Shown here: positions 9,474-18,721 of the stretch, piece by piece
How positions within the stretch are numbered: the first letter of the stretch is position 1
How the letters are laid out: the number at the start of each line of letters is the position of its first letter
From: Candidatus Hydrogenedentota bacterium
GTDB lineage: Bacteria; Hydrogenedentota; Hydrogenedentia; Hydrogenedentales; SLHB01
Length of the DNA: 64,000 bases
Direction: 5' to 3'
NCBI GenBank assembly: GCA_020849535.1
Contig: JADLGB010000101.1
Location: forward strand, 59,191 to 123,190
The notes under the pieces: generated by a model
The model's database searches: none
Told to the model about the DNA's origin: nothing
What the model saw: only the letters and a program-made list of their open reading frames with translations
Translations under genes and position numbers: made by a program

Positions 9474-9824
9474 ATGTCATATCGAAGTTCACGCATAACC
9501 ATAGCGACGGTCTTCGCGATTACGCTCATCGCAGCGATACTCCCCGTGATCGTGACCTCCATGGCATGGGCCCAGCCAGAGGAAAGTCCAGCTCAGGCCG
9601 CCGATCCCGAGGCGCTCAAGTGGGGCCTGATTGCCGCGGCGGTGAGCGTCTCGTTTGGTTGCCTCGGCGCCGCGGCGGCGGTCGCGTATGTGGGTGCGGC
9701 GGCGGTGGCCGCCGTGGCGGAGAAACCCCAACTCGCTGGGAGAACGCTCATCTTCGTGGGCCTGGCGGAAGGGATAGCCATCTACGGCCTCATCATCGCC
9801 ATCATGATCCTCGGAAAGGTGTGA
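9474..9824 (+). CDS. ntpK: A/V-type ATPase proteolipid subunit K (c ring)
   Basis: 116 residues. A signal-like first segment (~9-32, ending SMAWAQ) precedes one two-helix hairpin: AAAVSVSFGCLGAAAAVAYV, loop AAVAEKPQLAG, then GLAEGIAIYGLIIAIMI. The glutamate in LAEG is the ion-binding carboxylate. The first helix shows no glutamine at the position expected for a Na+ site and the carboxylate is followed by Gly rather than Ser/Thr, so proton coupling is more likely; this is an inference. Single-hairpin size contrasts with the duplicated proteolipids of many V-type rings. Confidence 0.9.
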   Translation: MSYRSSRITIATVFAITLIAAILPVIVTSMAWAQPEESPAQAADPEALKWGLIAAAVSVSFGCLGAAAAVAYVGAAAVAAVAEKPQLAGRTLIFVGLAEGIAIYGLIIAIMILGKV

Positions 9825-9827
9825 CCG

Positions 9828-10133
9828 ATGGAGTTCTTCGTGATCGGGGATCGCGACACGGTCCTGGGAATGCGGCTCGCGGGCGTCGCGGGTTGCACCG
9901 TGACCGATCGAGCCTCGGCCTCGGATGCCCTGCGAGACGCATTGGCACGTGAGAACACGGGCGTCGTGCTCTTGACGGAGCCCATCGCCGCGCAACTGCG
10001 CGACGAAGTGGCGTCGCACATGTTCGGGGCCGGGTGGCCAATCCTCTTGGAGATTCCCGATGCGTCGGGGCCCTCTCCCGATCGCCCGAGCGTCGCCGAT
10101 ATTGTCCGCAAGGCCACGGGTATTAGCCTATGA
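9828..10133 (+). CDS. ntpG: A/V-type ATPase subunit F
   Basis: 101 residues with the small alternating alpha/beta fold of subunit F, the central-stalk partner of subunit D: a start MEFFVIGDRDTVLGMRLAGV, a middle NTGVVLLTEPIA and the closing helix. Length and motifs fit the family. It starts 3 nt after subunit K and its end overlaps the start of subunit E (TATGA). Confidence 0.88.
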   Translation: MEFFVIGDRDTVLGMRLAGVAGCTVTDRASASDALRDALARENTGVVLLTEPIAAQLRDEVASHMFGAGWPILLEIPDASGPSPDRPSVADIVRKATGISL

Positions 10134-10780
10134 GCGCCGAAATCCCTCATCGTGGTTCCGAGGAGATGGTCAAGAGCATCGCCGCCGATGCGGACGCTCA
10201 GATTCAGGCAATACTGGCGCAGGCCAGCGCCGCTGCCGCGACGGAATCGGCCAAGGCCGCGGAGGAGGCGAACGCCATACGCGCGGAGATCCTCGCCAGG
10301 ACAGACGAGAAGATTGCCAAGCTGAACGCTCGAGAACAGGCACTCGCCAAGGCCGAGGCCAAGCGCATCGAGCTGAGTGCCAGAGAGGCGGCGATTGCGG
10401 CAGTCCTCGATCGAATCCAGCAAGAACTATCCGCGTTGCGGGCCGACCAGGAAACGTATAGTCGATCGCTCCAACTGCTCGCGGTGGAGTCCGTCCAGGG
10501 AATTGCCGAGCCTCAGGTCAAATTACGGTTCGCCGCGGCGGATCGGGCGCTGGTGAATGGCGCGTTCCTGGACGCCGTGAACGCCGGCGTTCAGGCGCGA
10601 ATGGGCCACAATTGCGCCGTACACGTTTCGTTCGATCTGATGGACGACAGTGGCGGGTGCACCGCGGAGTCCGTTTCGGGCCACATCATTTTCGACAACA
10701 CGTTTGCGCGGAGACTGGAGCAGACCAAACGCTCGCTCAGAACCGCCATCGTGCGCGAGGCCGCCAACTACTATGAGTGA
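10130..10780 (+). CDS. ntpE: A/V-type ATPase subunit E
   Basis: 216 residues. The first ~110 residues are a charged helix (AEEANAIRAEILARTDEKIA) that pairs with the G/H subunit as peripheral stalk; the last ~100 form the globular part that docks on subunit B. The operon position between F and A is the expected one. The ATG overlaps the end of subunit F by 4 nt, and the end overlaps subunit A by 8 nt. Identity is by length, architecture and context more than by a sharp motif. Confidence 0.8.
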   Translation: MSAEIPHRGSEEMVKSIAADADAQIQAILAQASAAAATESAKAAEEANAIRAEILARTDEKIAKLNAREQALAKAEAKRIELSAREAAIAAVLDRIQQELSALRADQETYSRSLQLLAVESVQGIAEPQVKLRFAAADRALVNGAFLDAVNAGVQARMGHNCAVHVSFDLMDDSGGCTAESVSGHIIFDNTFARRLEQTKRSLRTAIVREAANYYE

Positions 10781-12542
10781 GCGCATTGTAGGTACTGTGA
10801 AGCGCGTGGTGGGTCCCGTCATCGAGGCTGTTTGCACCGATGACGCGGAAATGCTGGAACTGGTGTACGTCGGCGAACATCGTCTGATCGGCGAAGTCGT
10901 TCGCATCCGGCAACGATCCGCTTGGGTGCAGGTCTACGAAGACACCACAGGGCTGCGTCCCGGCGCTCCTGTCTATGGAACCGGCGAACCGCTGTCCGTG
11001 GAGTTGGGCCCTGGACTGGTCGGGGGAATCTATGACGGGGTGCAGCGCCCGCTCGACGTGTTGCGCGCACGCACCGGCGACTTCATCTCGAAAGGCGTGC
11101 ACGCTCCTGCGATTGACCGGGACAAGCGGTGGCATTTTGTCCCCCAGGTGCAGGCGCCGTGTCCCGTTACGGGCGGCATGGTCATCGGCGCCGTGCGCGA
11201 AACCGATGCCATTCTCCACAAGATCATGCTTCCGCCTTCGGTCGCAGGCGAGCTGATACACATCGCGACCGAGGGCGACTATCTTGTGGAGGACGTTATT
11301 GGCCGCGTACGCACTGTGGAGGGAGAGACCGACGTTACCCTCTTCCAGCGCTGGCCGGTGCGCGTTTCCCGCCCCTACGCGGAACGTCTGCCTCAATCCC
11401 AACCCCTCATCACAGGACAGCGCGTGGTGGATACGCTGTTCCCGGTTGCGCGGGGCGGCGTGGTCGTGGTCCCGGGCGGGTTCGGCACCGGGAAAACCAT
11501 GATCCAGCATGCCCTCGCCAAGTGGTGCGATGCGGACCTTGTCGTTTACATCGGCTGTGGTGAACGCGGCAATGAAATGACCGAAGTGCTTACCGATTTT
11601 CCCAAGCTCATCGATCCACGCACCGGCAAGTCGCTCATGGATCGCACGATCCTCATCGCCAACACGTCGAACATGCCGGTGGCTGCCCGCGAGGCGAGCA
11701 TCTACACCGGCATCACGATTGCCGAGTATTTTCGCGATATGGGCTACAGCGTCGCCGTCATGGCGGATTCCACCTCGCGCTGGGCGGAAGCCCTGCGAGA
11801 GTTGTCCGGGCGCATGGAAGAAATGCCGGCCGATGAAGGATTCCCGGCCTATCTGCCCACCCGCCTCGCGGAATTCTACGAACGCGCGGGCATGGTGAAG
11901 ACGCTTGCGGGCGACGAGGCCTCCATCACCACGATCGGCGCTGTGTCGCCCCCCGGCGGCGACTTTTCGGAACCCGTCACCCAACACACGAAGCGGTTCA
12001 TCCGCACGTTTTGGGCCCTGGACAAGCAGCTCGCAAACGCGCGCCACTACCCCGCCATCAGTTGGCGAGACAGCTACAGCGAGTACGTCGATGACGTGTC
12101 CGAGTGGTGGGAGAAGAAGACCCATGGCGAATGGCGCAGCCTTCGCGCGGGGATTCTCTCTATCATGCAGCGCGAGGCGCGCCTCGAACGCGTGGTGAAG
12201 CTGGTTGGGGCCGATGTGCTGCCCGATAGCCAGCGCCTCGTGCTTGACGTCGCGAGTCTGTTCAAGAACGCGTTTCTCCAGCAGAATGCCTATGACAAAG
12301 TGGACGCCTTCTGCGTCGCCGAGAAGCAGTATCTGATGCTTAAGATCATCATCGTGTATTACGAACACGCGACCGAGGCGATCGCGCACGGAACCGCGCT
12401 GGCCACCCTGAACAAGTTGGACGTGATGCGCGATATGATGCAGATGAAGTTCGAATGTGGCAACGAGGACATCCCGAAACTCCGGGATCTCCTTGCCCGG
12501 GTCGAAAGGGCCGTGCGTGAATACTCCAACACCCCAGCCTGA
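10773..12542 (+). CDS. ntpA: A/V-type ATPase catalytic subunit A
   Basis: 589 residues. The catalytic nucleotide-binding subunit: P-loop GGFGTGKT (235-242, catalytic Lys241), [14 protein letters not shown], and [15 protein letters not shown] with the arginine-containing loop. The family-specific non-homologous insertion lies at ~115-190. The P-loop has GGFGTGKT where many relatives have GPFGSGKT. The frame is open back to 10650, but [15 protein letters not shown] is the family start; the ATG overlaps the end of subunit E by 8 nt. Confidence 0.96.
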   Translation: MSERIVGTVKRVVGPVIEAVCTDDAEMLELVYVGEHRLIGEVVRIRQRSAWVQVYEDTTGLRPGAPVYGTGEPLSVELGPGLVGGIYDGVQRPLDVLRARTGDFISKGVHAPAIDRDKRWHFVPQVQAPCPVTGGMVIGAVRETDAILHKIMLPPSVAGELIHIATEGDYLVEDVIGRVRTVEGETDVTLFQRWPVRVSRPYAERLPQSQPLITGQRVVDTLFPVARGGVVVVPGGFGTGKTMIQHALAKWCDADLVVYIGCGERGNEMTEVLTDFPKLIDPRTGKSLMDRTILIANTSNMPVAAREASIYTGITIAEYFRDMGYSVAVMADSTSRWAEALRELSGRMEEMPADEGFPAYLPTRLAEFYERAGMVKTLAGDEASITTIGAVSPPGGDFSEPVTQHTKRFIRTFWALDKQLANARHYPAISWRDSYSEYVDDVSEWWEKKTHGEWRSLRAGILSIMQREARLERVVKLVGADVLPDSQRLVLDVASLFKNAFLQQNAYDKVDAFCVAEKQYLMLKIIIVYYEHATEAIAHGTALATLNKLDVMRDMMQMKFECGNEDIPKLRDLLARVERAVREYSNTPA

Positions 12543-13932
12543 GCGGCCAGATGACAGACTCCTCGACCGGCGTGAATACGTGGGCGTCACTGAGGTGTCG
12601 GGTCCCATCGTCGCGTTGAACGGCATTCACAACGTCGGATACAACGAGTTGGTGGAGATCGGCGATGGCCGGGGAAACCTCCGCCTGGGAATGACGCTGG
12701 AAGTCTCCGAAGGCGCGGCGATCGCCCAAGTCTTTGAAGGGACGTCCGGCCTGAGGCTGAGCAGCACGCGTGTGCGTTTTCGCGGCGAGCCATTGACCAT
12801 CACCGTGTCGCCCGAGATTCTCGGGCGGGCCTTTGATGGCCTCGGCCGGCCGGCGGACGGCAGCCCCGAGCCCTCGGGCGAAGAGCGGGATGTCAACGGC
12901 CTTCCAGTGAACCCCACCGCGCGAGACTATCCCCGCAAGTTCATCCAAACCGGAATCTCCGCCATCGACGGCATGAACACGCTCGTGCGCGGCCAGAAGC
13001 TCCCCATCTTTTCGGGCAGCGGCCTGCCGCACCGGCAGATTGTCGCGCAGATCACGCGACAGGCGAAGATCGTCGGCGAAGACGCGCCGTTCGCGGTGGT
13101 GTTCGCGGGGATGGGCATCAAGCACGACGAGGCCATGTTCTACCTGCGAAGCTTCGAGGAGTCGGGAGCCATGGGTCGTGTGGTCGCCTACCTCAGCCTC
13201 GCGGACGCGCCATCGGTGGAGCGGCGCATCACGCCGCGCGCCGCGCTTACGGCCGCAGAGTATCTCGCGTTCGATTTGGGTATGCACGTGCTCGTCATCC
13301 TCACGGACATGACCAACTACTGCGAAGCCCTGCGCGAAATCTCCACGCAGCGTCAGGAAATCCCCAGCCGGAAGGGTTACCCCGGTTACCTCTATAGCGA
13401 CCTCGCGAGCATCTACGAACGCGCGGGCATGATCATCGGCCGGCAAGGCTCGATCACCCAGGTGCCGGTCGTGAGCATGCCCAACGACGACATTTCGCAT
13501 CCCGTGCCCGATCTCTCCGGCTACATCACTGAAGGGCAGATCGTGCTGGAACGCGACCTCGACCAACGCGGCATCTATCCGCCGATCGCAGGCCTTCCCT
13601 CGTTGTCGCGCTTGATGAAGGACGGTATCGGCGAAGGCATGACACGCGCCGATCACGCGCACCTGGCGAGCCAACTCTTCGCAGGTTATGCCCAAGTCAA
13701 GAACATCCGTGCGCTCGCCTCCGTCATCGGCGAGGAGGAACTTTCAACCCTGGACCAAACCTACCTGCAGTTCGGGGAAACGTTCGAGCGGAAGTTCCTG
13801 AGCCAAGGCATCGACGAAGACCGCTCCATCACGCAGACGCTGGATTTGGGCTGGGAGGTGCTTTCGGTACTGCCGCGCGAAGAATTGCACCGGATCACGG
13901 AAGAAGAAATCCGCAAGTACTACGGAAAGTGA
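12517..13932 (+). CDS. ntpB: A/V-type ATPase regulatory subunit B
   Basis: 471 residues. The non-catalytic partner of subunit A: it has the family's [23 protein letters not shown]-like IFSGSGLPH in place of a P-loop, and [20 protein letters not shown]. No ATG lies near the conserved start; the GTG at 12517 follows GAAAGGG and gives a normal N-terminus, overlapping subunit A by 26 nt. The frame is open to an ATG at 12457, but that extension runs inside subunit A and adds no family sequence. Confidence 0.94.
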   Translation: MNTPTPQPERPDDRLLDRREYVGVTEVSGPIVALNGIHNVGYNELVEIGDGRGNLRLGMTLEVSEGAAIAQVFEGTSGLRLSSTRVRFRGEPLTITVSPEILGRAFDGLGRPADGSPEPSGEERDVNGLPVNPTARDYPRKFIQTGISAIDGMNTLVRGQKLPIFSGSGLPHRQIVAQITRQAKIVGEDAPFAVVFAGMGIKHDEAMFYLRSFEESGAMGRVVAYLSLADAPSVERRITPRAALTAAEYLAFDLGMHVLVILTDMTNYCEALREISTQRQEIPSRKGYPGYLYSDLASIYERAGMIIGRQGSITQVPVVSMPNDDISHPVPDLSGYITEGQIVLERDLDQRGIYPPIAGLPSLSRLMKDGIGEGMTRADHAHLASQLFAGYAQVKNIRALASVIGEEELSTLDQTYLQFGETFERKFLSQGIDEDRSITQTLDLGWEVLSVLPREELHRITEEEIRKYYGK

Positions 13933-13933
13933 A

Positions 13934-14563
13934 ATGCCACGATACGAGATAGCGCCCACGCGCACCAACCTCCTCCGGCTGAAGGGAGACCTGGCGTTTG
14001 CGCTCGAGGGGTACGAACTCCTTGAACAGAAACGTGAGATACTCATGGCCGAGCTGAAGCGCATCACGGGCTTGGCCGCTGAAGCGCAGCGCAAGGCAGA
14101 CGAAGAACTGGCCAAGGCCTTCGCCGCGCTGAGAGAAGCGCAGATGGCCACGGGCGCGACGGGCGTTGCGTCGGCCGCCCGCGCCGTCAACACGAAAGCG
14201 GAGCTGGTCCTGCGTGAAAGGCACGTCATGGGCGTGGCAATACCGTCGGTGGCGCTGACGCTGATGGAATCGCCTCCGCACTACGGACAGGCGATGACTT
14301 CGGTGTGGACTGACGAAGCCTTGCTTCGATTTCGCAACGCGTTGGCGGCGATTGGGGCCCTGGCCGAAGCGCACACCGCGGTCGTACGTCTCGCCCGCGA
14401 GATCCAGAAAACAATCCGCCGCGTCAACGCGCTGGAGAAGATTCTCATCCCCGATTACCGTGAAACGAAGAAGTATGTCGAAGACTCTCTCGAGGAGGCC
14501 GATCGTGACGCGCTCTCGATTCTCAAGTTGGTCCGGGACCGGCTTGAGAATAAGCCGCTCTAG
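13934..14563 (+). CDS. ntpD: A/V-type ATPase subunit D (central stalk)
   Basis: 209 residues. The rotor shaft: two long helices, N-terminal (PTRTNLLRLKGDLAFALEGY) and C-terminal (AREIQKTIRRVNALEKILIP), both diagnostic for subunit D. It begins one base after subunit B's stop and is the last gene of the operon. All subunits needed for a working A/V-type enzyme (A, B, C, D, E, F, G/H, I, K) are therefore present. Confidence 0.93.
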   Translation: MPRYEIAPTRTNLLRLKGDLAFALEGYELLEQKREILMAELKRITGLAAEAQRKADEELAKAFAALREAQMATGATGVASAARAVNTKAELVLRERHVMGVAIPSVALTLMESPPHYGQAMTSVWTDEALLRFRNALAAIGALAEAHTAVVRLAREIQKTIRRVNALEKILIPDYRETKKYVEDSLEEADRDALSILKLVRDRLENKPL

Positions 14564-14567
14564 GACA

Positions 14568-14614
14568 CGGCGGCCTCCGCGATCCAACGGCGTCATTCCG
14601 TTGCCCAGCCGCCG
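14568..14614 (+). terminator. nested stem-loop after the ATPase operon
   Basis: An outer stem CGGCGGC (14568-14574) with GCCGCCG (14608-14614) encloses CAACGG/CCGTTG (14585-14590, 14598-14603). There is no T-run, so it would be an imperfect intrinsic terminator or an mRNA end-protecting fold. Confidence 0.4.
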
Positions 14615-14626
14615 GACTCTTTCGCG

Positions 14627-14655
14627 TTGCACTTCGCCGCGTCCTCTGACATAGT
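14627..14655 (+). promoter_or_regulatory. candidate promoter of the epimerase gene
   Basis: TTGCAC, 17-nt spacer, CATAGT, ending 47 nt before the start codon. Both boxes match the consensus only in part. Confidence 0.35.
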
Positions 14656-14702
14656 GCTGGCCGTGTCCCTCGTGATATTCATGACAATGGGGAGAGTGGA
14701 AC

Positions 14703-15707
14703 ATGCGTGTTCTTGTTCTGGGCGGTACGGGTCTTATCAGTACCGCCATCGTCGAACGTCTGCTTCACACGGGCCATGACGTGGTCCTGTTCAATCGTGG
14801 CCGGACTCCGGCGCGATTTGCCGGTAACGTGACCCGCATTCAGGGCGACCGCCAGGACTTCGGGGACTTCCAACACAAGGTGACCACTTCCGATTACGAC
14901 GCAGTCATCGACATGATAACCTTTGATCCGCGCACCGCCGCGCATGCCGTCGAAGTGTTTCAGGGCCGCGTCAGCCAGTATCTCTTTTGCAGCACCGTTT
15001 GTGTGTACGGCGGCCCGCTCACCACGATTCCCGCCCACGAGGACGAGCCGCTCCGCCCCGTCAGTGACTATGGGCGCGGCAAGCGCGACGCCGAACAGGT
15101 CTTCATGACGGCGTGGGAGCAATCCGAATTCCCGGTCACGATCTTCCGCCCGTCCCACTGCTACGGACCCGGTGCGCCGTTGCTGGATATCTGGGGTTAC
15201 AACGCGTCTCTCGTGTCGCGGATTCGGGAGGGACGTCCCATCCTCATTCCCGGCGACGGGCGCGGTCTATGGCAACCGGGCTTTGTGGGCGATATGGCCA
15301 AGGGATTCGTGGGCGCGGTCGGTTGCGCCGCCTCGCTCGGGATGGCCTACAACATCGTCGGCGACGAGATCATGGATTGGAGAACGTTCCACGAACGGAT
15401 GGCGCGCGCGATAGGATGCGAGGCCAACCTCGTCTGCATGACCACCTCGCAACTTCTAGCGGGCGCTCCGGACGGTGCCGGTTCGATGCTGGAAGTCAAT
15501 TTCCAGTATCACGCCGCATACACCAATGAACGACTGAAGGCAGACGTGCCCGATTTTTCCGGCCTTCTTCCGTGGGAGGACGGTGTGCGGCGCACCGTGG
15601 AGTGGATGGACTCTGCAGGGGTGCACGAACCCAGCGATTCGCGCCCTTGGATCGATCGCCTCGCGAAAGAAGCCTCGGCATTTGAACGCAAGCTGGCTAA
15701 GGGCTAG
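14703..15707 (+). CDS. NAD-dependent epimerase/dehydratase (extended SDR)
   Basis: 334 residues with a Rossmann fold. The nucleotide-binding motif is GGTGLIS (7-13) and the catalytic pair is in YGRGK (Tyr123, Lys127); FRPSHCYGPG follows, as in extended short-chain dehydrogenases acting on nucleotide sugars. The overall pattern is closer to the CSP41/atypical epimerase group than to GalE. No sugar-nucleotide pathway gene is adjacent, so the substrate is unknown. Its 3' end overlaps by 11 bp the end of the convergent HTTM gene. Confidence 0.83.
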   Translation: MRVLVLGGTGLISTAIVERLLHTGHDVVLFNRGRTPARFAGNVTRIQGDRQDFGDFQHKVTTSDYDAVIDMITFDPRTAAHAVEVFQGRVSQYLFCSTVCVYGGPLTTIPAHEDEPLRPVSDYGRGKRDAEQVFMTAWEQSEFPVTIFRPSHCYGPGAPLLDIWGYNASLVSRIREGRPILIPGDGRGLWQPGFVGDMAKGFVGAVGCAASLGMAYNIVGDEIMDWRTFHERMARAIGCEANLVCMTTSQLLAGAPDGAGSMLEVNFQYHAAYTNERLKADVPDFSGLLPWEDGVRRTVEWMDSAGVHEPSDSRPWIDRLAKEASAFERKLAKG

Positions 15708-17178
15708 CCGGCGCGCCTCCCCGTGGGGGCATCTGCGGTTCTTCCGTGCGGGCGGGGTAGTTGCCGATCGGCAGTCCTTCAGGCAGGGGTAACACCCAAT
15801 CCGGGGTCCTCCATGGGGAAACGCTCTCCCGTGCCAGATTGACGGCCGGATCGATCAGCGGCTGCATCGGCCGACCGTTGAGCGATACGATGCTGCGCAC
15901 ACGAACCTCTGGTTGCTTCACGCCTTGCCCGCGGTGTTTCTCCGCGAGGTAGTGTGCGTACTGCAGGATGAAGTGAGGCCGGGCGATCATCTCCAGGCGC
16001 TGGCGGGGCGCCAGGTCCTGCAACTGCTCGCGGTTGCCGATGGTCCACGTCTGACCGGTATCCGGATCGCGCACCTCGAAGACCGTTGACGCGACGCGGT
16101 GGCTCATCTTCATGTGCCAGGAGAACGTGTGGCCCTCATCTGTCCAATTGACGTTGCCCTTGTACAAAAAGTGCCGTAGCGGAACGGCGAGTTGGACGAC
16201 GCCAAACAGGATGAGTCCCGTGAGAATGGCCGCGCGTGCCCACACCCCGGTCGTCCAAACGGGGCGCGGCGCAGGGGGCGGCACGTGAACGTCCACGAAT
16301 TGCAGCCACCGGCGGGGTGCATCGGGCTCGAAAAAGACAACGGTCGCGGCAAGAGCGAGCCAGGGGAACACATCGATCTTGAACAACCAACTGTTCGTGC
16401 AGTGGAAGAACACCAGCATCACGAAGGCAGGCAACCGGGTCTTGCGGTATAGCAGGAGGAATCCTATGCAAAGATCGAATAGCAGCCCGCCATAGGCGAA
16501 GAAGTCGACCGCTCCTTCCGTGACCAGCATGGATTCCAGCAAGGTCCCTTCCGCGCGGCGCGAGATCCAGTTGCGCAAGGGTTCGCCGCGAAGCCAATCG
16601 CCATTGAGTTTGGCAATGCCTCCATAGAAATACACGACGACAAACTGAAACCGCAGTAGCCAGACGTTCCAGCGCGGAACCCAGCCTTCGCCACGAGGCG
16701 GCATGCGCAAGTTGTCCAACGACCAGCACGCATTGGAGCCGGTGACGGTGAAGAAGGCGGCGATGAGGCTTATGAGGTAGAAGTGATTGTTGAAGGTTGA
16801 TGCATCGATCAACCACAGGTGCGTGTAGGCCACAAAAAAGACCAGCGCCGACACCCGCGTGCGGTATCCAAGCATCAGCCCGAGCGCCGCAAACCCCATG
16901 ACAATGACCTGGGCGTACATGCCCGCACCCGGCCATGGCCTCACCCACTCCAGATACGGATACGTGAAGTGAAATCGCCCCGGTGCGTACACAGGGTCGA
17001 TCTGAGGAAACACCCGATAAAACGTTTCGGCCGCCATCAGCGCACCAAACAACATGCGAAAGAGCGCAAGCGCCGCTCCGTCCACCGGATCGAACAGGCC
17101 TCTCACAGCGGCGGCCATGCGCCGTCCAGGTCCCGCGGAGGGCGCCTCCGCCGAAACTCCGCTGCAATCCTCCTGCAC
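15697..17178 (-). CDS. HTTM / vitamin K-dependent gamma-carboxylase-like membrane protein
   Basis: About 493 residues. Several membrane helices fill the first ~330 residues (ALALFRMLFGALMAAETF, VIVMGFAALGLMLGY, LISLIAAFFTVTG and others), then a soluble C-terminal domain. The motif VVVYFYGGIAKLNGDWLRGE matches the lysine region of the HTTM/gamma-carboxylase family. Bacterial members have unknown substrates. The frame opens at 17229, but the GTG at 17178 is preceded by AAAGGAG and looks the better start. It could modify exported proteins such as those encoded next to it; that is speculation. Confidence 0.75.
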   Translation of the reverse strand: MQEDCSGVSAEAPSAGPGRRMAAAVRGLFDPVDGAALALFRMLFGALMAAETFYRVFPQIDPVYAPGRFHFTYPYLEWVRPWPGAGMYAQVIVMGFAALGLMLGYRTRVSALVFFVAYTHLWLIDASTFNNHFYLISLIAAFFTVTGSNACWSLDNLRMPPRGEGWVPRWNVWLLRFQFVVVYFYGGIAKLNGDWLRGEPLRNWISRRAEGTLLESMLVTEGAVDFFAYGGLLFDLCIGFLLLYRKTRLPAFVMLVFFHCTNSWLFKIDVFPWLALAATVVFFEPDAPRRWLQFVDVHVPPPAPRPVWTTGVWARAAILTGLILFGVVQLAVPLRHFLYKGNVNWTDEGHTFSWHMKMSHRVASTVFEVRDPDTGQTWTIGNREQLQDLAPRQRLEMIARPHFILQYAHYLAEKHRGQGVKQPEVRVRSIVSLNGRPMQPLIDPAVNLARESVSPWRTPDWVLPLPEGLPIGNYPARTEEPQMPPRGGAPASP

Positions 17179-17628
17179 GCGTTTCACTCCTTTGGTTTCG
17201 GTTGTGTCGAGCATGCGGCACGCCGCCATGAGTGGACTTCGGCGCGGACTATATCACGAAGCGCGGCCTGGCTCGAATGCGTGCCTGCGCATGGATTGAA
17301 ACGCAACGGATGCAACCAGCGACGGACTACCGTGGACAAATAACTTGAAAAACTCCGGCGTCTGTGATACAAAGTAGCCCGACAGTGTGTGAAGGCACTG
17401 TCAGTTGCAGGGTTTCGCTTGGCTTCGTAGTACAGACGCTTGATTCGCACAAGCCCTGTTTGCGGCACGTCCCGCAGGGTTTCGCGTATTGACGCAAGGC
17501 ATTTCCTGCCTCCAACGCTCCGAAGTCCTTCGTCACTCCTCTTCCATGTCCGCGACCATATGGCACAGGGCTTCCGCCTTTGTGCCCAACGACGGTGTGT
17601 GTCCTCTACGGAATGCGGAGGCTGTTAC
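17179..17628. other. gene-free region upstream of the secreted four-gene cluster
   Basis: No gene is supported. A promoter candidate TTGAAA-N17-TACAAA lies at 17345-17373. An 11-bp direct repeat, CAGGGTTTCGC, occurs at 17408-17418 and 17475-17485 in the putative leader, and could be part of an RNA fold or a regulator site. No known riboswitch was recognised. Confidence 0.4.
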
Positions 17629-18702
17629 ATGAGTGCTGTCACTTTCTGCCAGCGGAGACGCTTACGCGGTCCTGCATTTCTGGCGGTGGCTATCGGCGCG
17701 TTTGGATTCGCTCTACCCATCCTCGCCCAATCCCTACGTACCGAAGAGAATATGCGCGACGCCATTCAGGGGCGCGAGACTTTTTCCGATCAGGAGCAGG
17801 ACCTGCTCGACATCAACAACGATGGCAAGATTGATGTCGCTGACATGGTGACGCTTCTAAAGGACATCAACACCCCGGTGGCTCTGTTCAGCGCCCCCGC
17901 GACCGTCGTGCGCGAGGGCGATGGCACGGTCAACATCGAAATCACCATGACCAAGCAGTTCACCGGCACGCTCGACGTTGCCGTGAGCGGCACTGCGGCT
18001 TCCGGCGCCGATTTCACGTTGGGAGCGCAATCGATCACTGTTAACGGCATCACCGCCACCTTGCCCCTCAACATCACGGACGATACGGAAGTGGAGCCCA
18101 TCGAGTTCATCGACATCACGCTTCTCACCGGTCAGGGGTACGTGCCGGCGGGCGGTGTGCATTCCGTTCGGCTTCGTGATAACGACAACGTCTGGATCGG
18201 GAATCTAGAGTTCCAGGGCGCGCGCTTCGGCATCTCGATGGAGCTGATCCGCCAGGGTGGCACGTTTGTGAGCGGCCGGGTTTTAAGTCCAGGAACCACG
18301 ATCTTCGAAGGTACGCCTGACGAACGGACCATCTCCGCGACGACCTTCCCCATCGAAGACGGAGGCTACGCACTCACCCTGACCGGCACCACGGCGGCGG
18401 TCTTCAAAGCAGTTACGGAAGACTTCTCCATCGACATGCCGATAGATGAGAACACCACGGTCGAGTTCTTGCGCCGGTTCGAATTCGAATCCGACCCAAA
18501 CCGGGTGTTAGGTCCTGACGAAGCCGCGGACGTCTATCAGCCGGACGCCATGATCGCGGGCATTATGCGGGATATCACGGAACCTCCTCCGGCGTCCAAA
18601 TCACTCGAGCACCTTGGTCATGTCAGCACGGGCACATTCACGCTGATGCCGCTATTGCAGGTTCCCGTGATTGAACCCGTCTTGTCACCGGAAACGAAGT
18701 AA
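17629..18702 (+). CDS. exported dockerin-like / Calx-beta protein
   Basis: 357 residues with a signal peptide (hydrophobic ~15-33, cleavage near ILAQ). Residues ~61-78 (DINNDGKIDVADMVTLL) match one calcium-loop half of a type I dockerin; a partner half before it is degenerate. Residues ~84-183 form a Calx-beta domain (ending VRLRDND). The remaining ~170 residues are beta-rich and unrecognised. The open frame begins at 17440, but the ATG at 17629 follows GCGGAGG and starts the signal peptide. First of four co-directional exported proteins. Function unknown; a calcium-dependent surface assembly role is inferred. Confidence 0.75.
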   Translation: MSAVTFCQRRRLRGPAFLAVAIGAFGFALPILAQSLRTEENMRDAIQGRETFSDQEQDLLDINNDGKIDVADMVTLLKDINTPVALFSAPATVVREGDGTVNIEITMTKQFTGTLDVAVSGTAASGADFTLGAQSITVNGITATLPLNITDDTEVEPIEFIDITLLTGQGYVPAGGVHSVRLRDNDNVWIGNLEFQGARFGISMELIRQGGTFVSGRVLSPGTTIFEGTPDERTISATTFPIEDGGYALTLTGTTAAVFKAVTEDFSIDMPIDENTTVEFLRRFEFESDPNRVLGPDEAADVYQPDAMIAGIMRDITEPPPASKSLEHLGHVSTGTFTLMPLLQVPVIEPVLSPETK

Positions 18703-18721
18703 ACAGGAGGAACGCTTCGGA

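Noticed and set aside
10737..13695. Long open frames antisense to ATPase subunits A and B
   Set aside because: Mirror frames of strongly conserved genes; no domain content.
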